The notes beneath the pieces are model-generated. The model was not told the DNA's origin. It searched no databases and saw only the letters and a program-made list of their open reading frames with translations. The position numbers and the translations under genes were made by a program. 13,699 bases of DNA. Source: Oscillibacter sp. Lineage in GTDB: Bacteria > Bacillota > Clostridia > Oscillospirales > Oscillospiraceae. The stretch spans positions 1 to 13,699 of the forward strand of contig DPGF01000060.1 in NCBI GenBank assembly GCA_003522105.1, read 5' to 3'. Below, piece after piece: positions 7,485 through 13,699 of this stretch (the stretch's first letter is position 1; every line of letters begins with the position of its first letter).

Positions 7485-8639
7485 TTATGATAAGATCTCC
7501 TTTTGCAGTACTTCGGCAAGATCCGTCCACTCCCACGGCAGGCCCGCGGCATTTTCGCCGAAGTGTCCGCCGCAGGAAACGCGGCGGTAGATCGGGCGGC
7601 GCAATTCAAAGCGCGCGGTGATCCCGCCGGGGCGCATATCGACATTTTTCATCAGCCAGTCGGCAAGTGCCTCGTCGCTCACGCGCCCGGTGCCGAAAGT
7701 TTCGACCATCACGCTCACCGGGTCTGCAAGGCCGATCGCATAGGCAAGTTCGATCTCGCAGCGCTCGGCCAGTTCCGCGGCCACGATGTTCTTGGCAAGA
7801 TAGCGCGCCATATAGGCGCCCGTTCGGTCGACCTTACTCGGATCCTTGCCCGAAAAGGCTCCGCCGCCGTGGCGCGCCGCGCCGCCGTAGGTGTCGGCAA
7901 TGATCTTGCGGCCGGTAAGTCCGCTGTCGCCCGCGGGGCCGCCGACGACAAAGCGTCCCGTCGGATTGATGAAATACTCCGTGCGCTCATCAAGCAGCCG
8001 TTCAGGCAGCACAGGGAAGATCACCTGCTCTAAGATCGCGTCGCGCAGCGCGTCGATTTTTACCTCCGCGCTGTGCTGTGCGGAAACCACCACGGCCGAA
8101 ATGCGCTTGGGACAGCCCCCTTCATACTCGACGCTGACCTGCGCCTTACCGTCCGGCAGAAGATAGGGAATGCTCTTTTCGCGCCGCACCTGCTCGAGCC
8201 TTTTCGTCAGGCGGTTTGCAAGCGTAATGGGCAGCGGCATCAGCGCGTCCGTTTCGCGGCAGGCATAGCCGAACATCATGCCCTGATCGCCGGCCCCCGC
8301 CTCTTCCGGCGCGCCGCGGTCCACGCCGCGCGCAATATCCGGCGACTGGGTATGAACGCTGACTCGCACACGTACGGTCTCAGCATCAAAGCCAACACCG
8401 GGCAGGGTGTAGCCGATCTCTCCGATCACCCTGCGGGCAATGGCCTCATAGTCCGGCGTGAAGGTCGAAGTGATCTCGCCCATCAGATGGACTTCATCGG
8501 TGCAGGCTGTCACCTCGCAGGCAACATGCGCATTCGGGTCGTGGACGAGGATCTCGTCCAGCACCGCGTCGGCGATCTGGTCGCAGACTTTATCGGGATG
8601 TCCGCACGTGACGGACTCAGAGGTAAAGTAGGTCTTCAT
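7485..8639 (-). CDS. metK: S-adenosylmethionine synthetase (methionine adenosyltransferase)
   Basis: A complete 384-residue MetK, normal for the family. It converts ATP and methionine to S-adenosylmethionine with release of phosphate and pyrophosphate, in the cytoplasm, using Mg2+ and K+. Visible signatures are GHPDKVCDQIADAVLD (13-28, with the catalytic His14 and the D16/K17 pair), GAGDQGMMFGYA (115-126), GGPAGDSGLTGRKIIADTYGG (about 233-253) and the glycine-rich phosphate loop GGGAFSGKDPSKVDRT (258-273). I chose the ATG at 8639, which gives the usual MKTYFTSESVT start and has GGAGAGGAA upstream; the ATG at 8702 adds 21 residues foreign to the family. It heads a two-gene unit with the MprF-like gene and is divergent from the TetR gene. 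I see no SAM riboswitch in the leader, so its control differs from the common S-box pattern. Confidence 0.97.
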   Translation of the reverse strand: MKTYFTSESVTCGHPDKVCDQIADAVLDEILVHDPNAHVACEVTACTDEVHLMGEITSTFTPDYEAIARRVIGEIGYTLPGVGFDAETVRVRVSVHTQSPDIARGVDRGAPEEAGAGDQGMMFGYACRETDALMPLPITLANRLTKRLEQVRREKSIPYLLPDGKAQVSVEYEGGCPKRISAVVVSAQHSAEVKIDALRDAILEQVIFPVLPERLLDERTEYFINPTGRFVVGGPAGDSGLTGRKIIADTYGGAARHGGGAFSGKDPSKVDRTGAYMARYLAKNIVAAELAERCEIELAYAIGLADPVSVMVETFGTGRVSDEALADWLMKNVDMRPGGITARFELRRPIYRRVSCGGHFGENAAGLPWEWTDLAEVLQKEILS

Positions 8640-8707
8640 CTTCGTCGCTTCCTCTCCGCTCGTCCTTTTTGGGGAATGAGCTATTTTTTCAGTATTGAGC
8701 ATTCTTG

Positions 8708-8736
8708 ATCATATCCGCAATGCAAAAAATGAAAAA
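8708..8736 (-). promoter_or_regulatory. Possible metK promoter
   Basis: TATGAT on the minus strand (8713-8708), with only a poor -35 (TTTTTC, 8736-8731) at 17 nt. The bases around the -10 resemble those around the -10 of the divergent TetR gene. This would give a leader of about 60 nt. Confidence 0.4.
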
Positions 8737-8853
8737 GTGGCAAAGTGCGCATAGCGCACAAAGTTTTCACACTCTCGGCGCGCTGACCAAGTTTACGGCA
8801 CAAAAGCCGCTCCTTGATGTTTAGATTCCGTTAAAGATTTAGTTTTTTATCCC

Positions 8854-8882
8854 TTGCAAGTTTTTTCCGCATCGGATATAAT
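8854..8882 (+). promoter_or_regulatory. Sigma-A promoter of the TetR-family gene
   Basis: TTGCAA (8854-8859), 17-nt spacer, perfect TATAAT (8877-8882). The -35 lies inside the 8-bp palindrome CTTGCAAG (8853-8860), and TCCG-CAT-CGGA (8866-8876) sits just before the -10. Either could be part of an autoregulatory operator. Confidence 0.8.
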
Positions 8883-8918
8883 GATTTCACACCAATTCAG
8901 AAAGAGAGGGATCCACCT

Positions 8919-9485
8919 ATGGCCCTGCGCACCAAAAACGCCATCCGCCGCAGCTTCATCGAGCTTTTGGCAGAGCGTCCTTTTGACAAGATCTCCGTCC
9001 GCGACATTGCGGAGAGAAGCGAGGTCACGCGGAATACCTTTTACTATTATTACACTGATATTTACGCTCTGGCTGAAGATGTGTTTGAAACAGAGATCGA
9101 GCGGCTTTCCGAAAGCGCGAACAGCTACGAATCGTGGCAGAAGGCCTTCCTTGCCGCCACAGCGTTCACCGCAGAGAACAAGCGCATGATCCAGCACCTG
9201 CATTCCTCCGCTCACCGCGACATTCTGGAGCGGTACTACCACAAAACGATCCTGACGGCAATGCTTGCCTACGTGCGCAAGGAGGCCGAGGGGCTTGACG
9301 TCAGCGAGAGCAAGGTCGTCGCGCTGGCTCGCTTCTACACGGCGGCGCTCGCGGGTCTTTCGATCGAGTGGCTCGCAAACGGCATGAAGGGCGAGCCGGA
9401 CGCATTCCTCGCCGATCTCGGTGACATGCTCGACGGCAATATCCGCCGCTCGCTTGAGCGCGGCTGCGCGCACACAGCGCAGTAG
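8919..9485 (+). CDS. TetR/AcrR-family transcriptional regulator
   Basis: A 188-residue regulator. The N-terminal DNA-binding domain (about 8-55) has the standard TetR helix-turn-helix: IRRSFIELLAERPFDKISV, DIAERSEVTRNTFYYYYTD, then the start of helix 4. The remaining all-helical part binds an unknown ligand and forms the dimer; it resembles the C-terminal type found in many small clostridial TetR proteins. AAAGAGAGGG lies 8 nt before the ATG. The gene has its own strong promoter and a 17-bp terminator hairpin, so it is monocistronic. Its targets may be itself, the divergent metK unit or the DUF1538/PII genes that follow in the same direction; the sequence does not decide among these. Family certain, role unknown. 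Confidence 0.92.
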   Translation: MALRTKNAIRRSFIELLAERPFDKISVRDIAERSEVTRNTFYYYYTDIYALAEDVFETEIERLSESANSYESWQKAFLAATAFTAENKRMIQHLHSSAHRDILERYYHKTILTAMLAYVRKEAEGLDVSESKVVALARFYTAALAGLSIEWLANGMKGEPDAFLADLGDMLDGNIRRSLERGCAHTAQ

Positions 9486-9493
9486 GATCACGA

Positions 9494-9530
9494 AAAGCAG
9501 GCAGGATGACTGCGTCATCCTGCCTGCTTT
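9494..9530 (+). terminator. Intrinsic terminator after the TetR gene
   Basis: Perfect 17-bp stem (AAAGCAGGCAGGATGAC, 9494-9510), 3-nt loop TGC, complementary arm 9514-9530 ending in TTT. The T-tract is short but the stem is very stable. It separates the TetR gene from the DUF1538 gene. Confidence 0.85.
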
Positions 9531-9578
9531 CGTCCGCGCTGGAAGAACAAGCTTAACAGATCTTTTACTTTCTCCCTC

Positions 9579-9607
9579 TGTTCATTTCAGCGAATATATG
9601 CTATGAT
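9579..9607 (+). promoter_or_regulatory. Probable promoter of the DUF1538/PII operon
   Basis: TATGAT at 9602-9607 (GATAAT at 9605-9610 is an alternative), with a weak -35 near 9579-9586 (TGTTCA or TTCATT). The position after the TetR terminator and the AT-rich stretch to 9640 support a separate promoter. Confidence 0.5.
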
Positions 9608-9646
9608 AATTTTGGAATTATTAAAAAATATCAAAGGAGTGAGGTT

Positions 9647-11173
9647 TTGTACCAGAAGCAGATCTTATTTGAAAAACTGAAAGAAGCCACCGCTTCCGTC
9701 CTGCCCATCAGCCTGATCGTCATGGTGATCAGCTTTGTGCTCGTGCCGGTCGACGCGGGACTGATGCTCTCGTTCGTTCTGGCCACAGCCATGCTGATCC
9801 TCGGCATGGGACTGTTCACATTGGGCGCGGATATGTCGATGACCCGCATCGGCAACTACATGGGCTCTAAAATGACAAAATCGCGCAAGCTGGGACTTGT
9901 CCTGGTCATCAGCTTCGCCCTCGGCGTTGCCATCACGGTGGCCGAGCCTGACCTTCAGGTGCTCGCAGGCAATGTGCCGGAAATCGACACCACGGTGCTG
10001 ATCCTGACGGTCTCTGTCGGCGTCGGCTTTTTCCTGATGCTGTGCATGGTGCGTATCCTGTTTTCCATTTCCCTGCGCACAATGCTCATCGTATTCTATG
10101 CCATCGTCTTTGCCGCAGCATTTTTGTCGGAGCCGAGCATTCTCTCCGTCGCGTTCGACTCCGGCGGCGTGACGACGGGACCGATGACCGTACCGTTCAT
10201 CATGGCGCTCGGTGTCGGCGTTGCGTCCATTCGAAGCGATGAAAACGCCAAGGCGGACAGCTTCGGTCTTGTGGGTCTTTGCTCCATCGGCCCTATCCTC
10301 TCCGTGCTGCTGCTCGGCGCGATCTATAAAACGCAGCCCGCGCAGGGGGAAAGCAGCGTTGTCTCCGGTGTCTCCACCACGGTGGAGCTTGGGCAGGATT
10401 ACCTGCACGCGCTGCCGGAATATTTATGGGAAGTGACCATGGCGCTGCTGCCGATCTTCATCTTCTTTCTCATCTTTCAGGTCGTTTCTCTCAAGCTGCG
10501 CAAGCTCCCGTTTTTGCGCATTCTCATCGGTATCCTCTATACATACTTCGGCCTGGTGCTGTTCCTCACGGGCGTAAATGTCGGCTTCTCTCCGCTCGGC
10601 TACGCGCTCGGCGCGGCGCTGGCAGAGGGGTGGAAGGTCTACCTGCTCGCTCCGCTTGCGATGCTGATGGGCTGGTTCATCATCAACGCCGAGCCTGCGG
10701 TGCATACGCTCAACAAGCAGGTCGAGGAGCTGAGCGCAGGCGCGATCTCCGCCAAGGCGATGGGCATGAGCCTGTCGATTGCGGTCTCCGCCGCGGGCGG
10801 CCTTGCGATGCTGCGCGTCATCACGGGCGTCTCGATCCTGTATTTCCTCGTTCCCGGTTATTTGGTCGCGCTCGCATTGAGCTTTTTTGTGCCGCGCACG
10901 TTCACGGCCATCGCGTTTGACTCCGGCGGCGTCGCCTCCGGCCCGCTGACGGCTACCTTCATGCTGCCGTTTGCGACCGGCGCGTGCGAAGCGCTCGGCG
11001 GCAATGTGATGACCGATGCCTTCGGCCTTGTCGCACTCGTTGCGATGATGCCGCTCATCACCGTGCAGGTGATGGGAGCGATCTACGTCGTCAAATCCAA
11101 GCATGCCGCACAGGAGCCGCAGCTGCCCGATTTTGGCGACAACGAGATCATCGAACTCTGGGAGGCCTGCTGA
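9647..11173 (+). CDS. DUF1538 polytopic membrane protein (putative transporter), internally duplicated
   Basis: A 508-residue integral membrane protein of the DUF1538 family, whose substrate is not established. It is built from two homologous halves of about 254 residues. FDSGGVTTGP (170-179) recurs as FDSGGVASGP (424-433), AEP (99-101) recurs as AEP (348-350), and each FDSGG motif is followed by a DSFGLV or DAFGLV segment and a GAIY-ending helix. Each half has about six or seven hydrophobic segments. Duplicated halves with broken, glycine-rich motifs are typical of secondary transporters or channels, so transport is inferred. The start is TTG, supported by AAAGGAG (9633-9639) 7 nt upstream; the next in-frame Met (25) would cut into the first helix. 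The PII-like gene follows after 1 nt, implying coupled translation and probable regulation by that protein. Confidence 0.88.
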   Translation: MYQKQILFEKLKEATASVLPISLIVMVISFVLVPVDAGLMLSFVLATAMLILGMGLFTLGADMSMTRIGNYMGSKMTKSRKLGLVLVISFALGVAITVAEPDLQVLAGNVPEIDTTVLILTVSVGVGFFLMLCMVRILFSISLRTMLIVFYAIVFAAAFLSEPSILSVAFDSGGVTTGPMTVPFIMALGVGVASIRSDENAKADSFGLVGLCSIGPILSVLLLGAIYKTQPAQGESSVVSGVSTTVELGQDYLHALPEYLWEVTMALLPIFIFFLIFQVVSLKLRKLPFLRILIGILYTYFGLVLFLTGVNVGFSPLGYALGAALAEGWKVYLLAPLAMLMGWFIINAEPAVHTLNKQVEELSAGAISAKAMGMSLSIAVSAAGGLAMLRVITGVSILYFLVPGYLVALALSFFVPRTFTAIAFDSGGVASGPLTATFMLPFATGACEALGGNVMTDAFGLVALVAMMPLITVQVMGAIYVVKSKHAAQEPQLPDFGDNEIIELWEAC

Positions 11174-11174
11174 C

Positions 11175-11840
11175 ATGGATCTTTATTATATCATTGCCAT
11201 CACGGATCACGACCGCGGCGAGGCGATGGGATCGCTCTACCGTGCCTCGGGGCTGCGCCTCATTCTCAGCATGCCCGCGCGCGGCACGGCCAAAAGCGAG
11301 CATCTTGCCATCTACGGGCTGGACGCGACGGAAAAGTGCGTCATCGGCGCCGTGGGCAGCGCGCAGGAGGCCGAGTCCCTGATCCGATCTGCCAAGCGCA
11401 AGCTCTTTATCGACATTCCGGGCAACGGCGTCATGCTGACCATTCCGCTCAAGAGCGTAGCCGGCGGCAAAACGTTTGCCTATCTCACCGACGATTTCAA
11501 GACAGGAGGAGCGCCGAATATGAATTTTGAACACGAACTCATCACCGTCATTTTGAATGAAGGCTATTCCGACTTCGTCATGGACGCAGCGCGCGCCGCG
11601 GGCGCAGGCGGCGGCACGGTGCTGCACGCCAAGGGCACGGGCGGCACGCGCGGGGAAAAATTCTTCAGCGTTAGCCTTGCCGACGAAAAGGATATGATCT
11701 ACATCATCGCCCACAAGGACGAAAAGGCCGCCATCATGCGCTCGATCAACGAGCAAGCCGGTCCCGGTACCAAAGCGGGCGCGATCTGCTTCTCGCTGCC
11801 GATTTCGCAGGTGGCAGGCTTGCGCGAACGCGACGAATAA
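11175..11840 (+). CDS. Tandem PII-like signalling protein (P-II family), partner of DUF1538 protein
   Basis: A 221-residue protein made of two PII-like (ferredoxin-fold) domains. Domain 1 is about 1-100: strand YYIIAIT, helix, strand LRLILSM, a short connection in place of a T-loop, strand CVIGAVG, helix, strand VMLTIPL. Domain 2 is about 118-218: HELITVIL, helix, GGTVLHAKGTG, a short loop with TRGEKFF, DMIYIIAHKD, helix, AICFSLP. Ordinary PII proteins (about 112 residues) bind ATP/ADP and 2-oxoglutarate and control transporters and enzymes. Here the T-loop is short and no Tyr51 uridylylation site is apparent, so the signal may differ. The ATG at 11175 is 1 nt after the DUF1538 stop with GGGAGG at 11160-11165; the in-frame ATG at 11103 lies inside the upstream gene. 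The likely job is control of the DUF1538 membrane protein. Confidence 0.87.
   Translation: MDLYYIIAITDHDRGEAMGSLYRASGLRLILSMPARGTAKSEHLAIYGLDATEKCVIGAVGSAQEAESLIRSAKRKLFIDIPGNGVMLTIPLKSVAGGKTFAYLTDDFKTGGAPNMNFEHELITVILNEGYSDFVMDAARAAGAGGGTVLHAKGTGGTRGEKFFSVSLADEKDMIYIIAHKDEKAAIMRSINEQAGPGTKAGAICFSLPISQVAGLRERDE
11504..11522 (+). promoter_or_regulatory. Strong internal Shine-Dalgarno and ATG at the PII domain boundary
   Basis: AGGAGG (11504-11509) lies 10 nt before the in-frame ATG at 11520 (Met116), exactly at the linker between the two PII-like domains. Starting here would give a 106-residue single-domain PII protein. The AGGAGG also encodes the Gly-Gly of the linker, so it may be coincidence. 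Confidence 0.4.
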
Positions 11841-11843
11841 ACG

Positions 11844-11874
11844 AACCCCCGGACGCAGAGCGTCCGGGGGTTTT
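11844..11874. terminator. Terminator between the PII-like gene and the convergent metallopeptidase gene
   Basis: Stem AACCCCCGGACG (11844-11855), loop CAGAG, arm CGTCCGGGGGTT (11861-11872), followed by TT on the plus strand. The stem is very stable with a short T-tract. It ends the DUF1538/PII operon and may also serve the convergent gene ending at 11885. Confidence 0.88.
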
Positions 11875-11884
11875 GCGATCGGGC

Positions 11885-12577
11885 TTATAGAAAGGGCGTT
11901 TCGTTAAGCGCTTTTCGGACGGCTTTGCAGTCCGGCATGACGCGCAGGAGAAACGCCCAGAAGCCGTTGCCGTGATCCGGATGAAGCAGGTGCGTCAGCT
12001 CATGGGCAAGTACATAATCGAGGCAGACAGGCGGCTGCTTGACAAGCTGCAGATTCAACCAGATGCGCTTTGCCGCGGTGTTGCAGGTACCCCAGCGGGT
12101 TTTCATGTTTTTGATCTGAACATTCGCAGGATGAAGACCTGTTTTTCCTTCCCAGTACGGCAGGCACGCGCGAATCCGTGCGTCCAGCTGTGCGCGGTAA
12201 AAGCTGTTCAGAAGCGCCTGCCGCTGTGCGGGCGTATCGCCCGGATGGACCTGCAGAACGATGTCCTGATCGCGAAGGAAGGCGCTTCGTCCCCGCGCAG
12301 CTGGTTCCAGACGAAGACGGCGGCTTTCTCCCCAGAGATAGACGGTCTGTCCGTCGGAAAAATCCGGGCATGTGGGCGCCGGGCGCGCGGCAAGAATTTG
12401 CTGCCGGCGTTCAATCCAGCTGCGCTTTTCGCGCACAAAGCGCGCAATATTCTCCTGCGGCAGCCGGGCAGGCGCGGTAATTTGAACGACGCCGTCCGGC
12501 GGCAGCACGCGAAGGTTCATATTTTTGATGGGCTTTCGGATGACGGTGACGGTCATGCCGTCGATGAGCAGCTGCAT
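11885..12577 (-). CDS. YgjP/SprT-like (M48-like) zinc metallopeptidase
   Basis: A 230-residue protein of the YgjP-like metallopeptidase family (DUF45), normal in length. The C-terminal part carries RWGTC (161-165), IWLNLQL (172-178), DYVLAHELTHLLH (187-199) with the zinc-binding HELTH at 192-196, and HGNGFW (202-207), whose His is the probable third ligand. The N-terminal half (about 1-110) has the usual beta-rich lead with RVLPPDGVVQITAP. No signal peptide is seen, so it should be cytoplasmic. The physiological substrate of the family is not established. I chose the ATG at 12577 because AAGAGG lies 7 nt upstream and the protein then starts like its relatives; the in-frame ATG at 12637 sits in the promoter. 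It is divergent from the glycosyltransferase gene. Confidence 0.9.
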   Translation of the reverse strand: MQLLIDGMTVTVIRKPIKNMNLRVLPPDGVVQITAPARLPQENIARFVREKRSWIERRQQILAARPAPTCPDFSDGQTVYLWGESRRLRLEPAARGRSAFLRDQDIVLQVHPGDTPAQRQALLNSFYRAQLDARIRACLPYWEGKTGLHPANVQIKNMKTRWGTCNTAAKRIWLNLQLVKQPPVCLDYVLAHELTHLLHPDHGNGFWAFLLRVMPDCKAVRKALNETPFL

Positions 12578-12608
12578 ATAACGCCTCTTTTCCGGAGTTG
12601 TGCCTTCT

Positions 12609-12637
12609 ATTATGCGGTCCGGACGCCGCAAAATCAA
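12609..12637 (-). promoter_or_regulatory. Sigma-A promoter of the YgjP-like gene
   Basis: On the minus strand TTGATT (12637-12632), 17-nt spacer, CATAAT (12614-12609), about 30 nt before the chosen ATG. This also argues against the longer start at 12637. Confidence 0.65.
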
Positions 12638-12738
12638 GCGCCGGAGCGAAAGACTTCCGGAATCTTCGACGCCTGCAGGCAGAAAATCTCCGATCCGGCG
12701 CGCAGGCAGGCGATTTTACGGGCTCCCAGCTTTTGGTC

Positions 12739-12767
12739 TTCCCTTTTTTTCGAAAGCACGGTATAAT
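12739..12767 (+). promoter_or_regulatory. Probable promoter of the glycosyltransferase gene
   Basis: Perfect TATAAT at 12762-12767; the -35 at 17 nt (TTCCCT, 12739-12744) is poor. It lies about 30 nt before the ATG. Confidence 0.6.
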
Positions 12768-12797
12768 GGGGAAAATTCTTTTGCACAGGAGGCTTCT

Positions 12798-13699
12798 ATG
12801 GAACAGCGCAGCATCTGCCTGATCAACGATTCCTTTCCGCCTGTCACCGACGGTGTGGCAAACGCGGTTGTCAATTACGCGAAAAACCTGACGCAGGACG
12901 GCAAACGGGCAACCGTTGTGACGCCTGCCTACCCGGACGCGGACGATACGCAGTTCGGCTTCCCGGTTGTGCGCTATCCGAGCGTCGATCTGACGAAGCT
13001 GGTCGGATACCATGCCGGGCTTCCGTTTTCGAGCCAGACGCTTGAAAAGCTCGTCGAGCAGCGCTTTGACCTCATTCACTGCCACTGTCCGGTGACGTCC
13101 GCGATGCTTGCGCGCGCCCTGCGAGACAGGATTCATGTGCCGCTGGTGTTCACGTATCACACAAAGTTTGATATTGACATCGCAAACGCGATCAAGGGAA
13201 AGCTTTTGCAGGAGGAAGCGAAGAAGGTTCTGGTCGACAACATCACCGCCTGCGACGAGGTCTGGACCGTGAGTCATGGTGCGGGCGAAAATTTAAAGAG
13301 CCTCGGCTATCAGGGTGACTACCTTGTCATGCCGAATGGCGTCGATTTCCCGAAGGGCAGGGTAGACGAAAGTCTCGTGCGCGAGGTGACGAAGGATTTT
13401 GACCTGCCGGAAAACGTGCCGATGTTCCTGTTTGTGGGCAGAATGATGTGGTACAAGGGCTTGAAAATCATCCTTGATGCGTTGAAGCTGCTGCGCGAGC
13501 AGGGGACCGTATTTCGCATGGTCTTTGTCGGAAACGGCGGCGACCGCGAGGAGGTGATCTCCTACTGCGAAAGCCTCAGGCTGTCGGACTGCGTGTTTTT
13601 TACCGCGCCGGCATATGACCGCAACGTGATTCGCGCCTGGTACTGCCGGGCAGATCTGTTCCTGTTCCCGTCGACGTTTGACACGAACGGCCTTGTCGT
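12798..13699 (+). CDS. Family 4 glycosyltransferase (GT-B), 5' part
   Basis: Open to the last base of the window: 300 codons and 2 nt, with the C-terminus missing. AGGAGG (12787-12792) lies 5 nt before the ATG. The N-terminal acceptor domain begins ICLINDSFPPVTDGVANAV, the standard GT4 opening, and continues with FDLIHCHCP and VFTYHTKFD. The donor domain begins near MPNGVD and shows FLFVGRMMWYKGL, VFVGNGGDREEV and FPSTFDTNGLV. The last of these is a variant of the usual E-T-F-G-L motif, with Asp and Asn where Glu and Phe are common. Such enzymes use a nucleotide-sugar with retention of configuration. This subgroup resembles diacylglycerol glucosyltransferases and PimB-like mannosyltransferases, so glycolipid or envelope polysaccharide synthesis is likely, but the acceptor cannot be read from the sequence. 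Confidence 0.9.
   Translation, partial: MEQRSICLINDSFPPVTDGVANAVVNYAKNLTQDGKRATVVTPAYPDADDTQFGFPVVRYPSVDLTKLVGYHAGLPFSSQTLEKLVEQRFDLIHCHCPVTSAMLARALRDRIHVPLVFTYHTKFDIDIANAIKGKLLQEEAKKVLVDNITACDEVWTVSHGAGENLKSLGYQGDYLVMPNGVDFPKGRVDESLVREVTKDFDLPENVPMFLFVGRMMWYKGLKIILDALKLLREQGTVFRMVFVGNGGDREEVISYCESLRLSDCVFFTAPAYDRNVIRAWYCRADLFLFPSTFDTNGLV

Noticed and set aside
7453..7536. Upstream ATG start (7536) for the MprF-like protein
   Set aside because: It would overlap metK by about 50 nt and add a polar leader, while the GTG at 7452 has a good Shine-Dalgarno and begins just before the first membrane helix.
8745..8759. Hairpin GTGCGC-ATA-GCGCAC between metK and the TetR gene
   Set aside because: Only 6 bp with a 3-nt loop and no T-tract directly after it. 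It could be a chance inverted repeat, so it is not listed as a terminator or operator.
8640..8918. SAM riboswitch in the metK leader
   Set aside because: The conserved S-box core (AGAGAGGUGGAGGGA, GGCAACC) is absent on the minus strand and I recognise no other SAM-binding RNA class there. A covariance-model search would settle it.
12411..13277. 288-codon minus-strand frame across the glycosyltransferase start and the YgjP gene start
   Set aside because: It overlaps two well-supported genes and both their promoters and has no recognisable domain.
1..13699. CRISPR arrays, insertion sequences, prophage or plasmid genes, tRNA or rRNA
   Set aside because: No spaced direct repeats, transposase or integrase motifs, or RNA gene signatures were seen. 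Composition appears uniform apart from the AT-rich spacer near 5052-5160.

Overview
The window looks like chromosomal DNA from a GC-rich, anaerobic, gut-type Firmicute, most likely a clostridial relative of the Oscillospiraceae/Ruminococcaceae. The reasons are an [FeFe] hydrogenase, an RqcH/NFACT protein, AGGAGG-type ribosome binding sites, sigma-A promoters and simple hairpin terminators. No rRNA, tRNA, CRISPR array, insertion sequence or phage gene was seen. Species-level placement is not possible from this alone.

Layout. 1-1412 (+): the 3' part of rqcH (ribosome quality control), then a small membrane-anchored protein of unknown function, closed by a hairpin terminator. 1474-5051 (-): a two-gene redox operon. 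A GTG-started protein fuses a NuoF-type 4Fe-4S (N3) module to a GltD/NfnB-like FAD/NAD(P) oxidoreductase, and it overlaps by 7 nt a complete multi-cluster [FeFe] hydrogenase. 5052-5507: a spacer holding the hydrogenase promoter, a perfect 12-bp palindrome, a 60-codon remnant of an M19 dipeptidase gene and the mscS promoter. 5508-6344 (+): an MscS-type mechanosensitive channel. 6427-8639 (-): metK followed by a GTG-started MprF/YbhN-type membrane protein. 8919-9485 (+): a TetR-family regulator, divergent from metK. 9647-11840 (+): a DUF1538 membrane protein and, 1 nt later, a tandem PII-like protein. 11885-12577 (-): a YgjP/SprT-like metallopeptidase. 12798-end (+): a GT4 glycosyltransferase cut by the window edge.

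How the genes work together. Two units look like real functional modules. In the redox operon, the fusion protein is the likely electron donor or acceptor of the hydrogenase, linking H2 to NAD(P)H through FAD and Fe-S clusters without any NuoF FMN domain. In the DUF1538/PII unit, an uncharacterised duplicated membrane protein is translated almost coupled to a double PII-like protein. That arrangement recalls AmtB-GlnK and SbtA-SbtB and suggests a transporter under PII-type control. It is the best candidate here for a poorly described system. A strong internal Shine-Dalgarno just before the second PII domain raises the possibility of two protein products from one gene.
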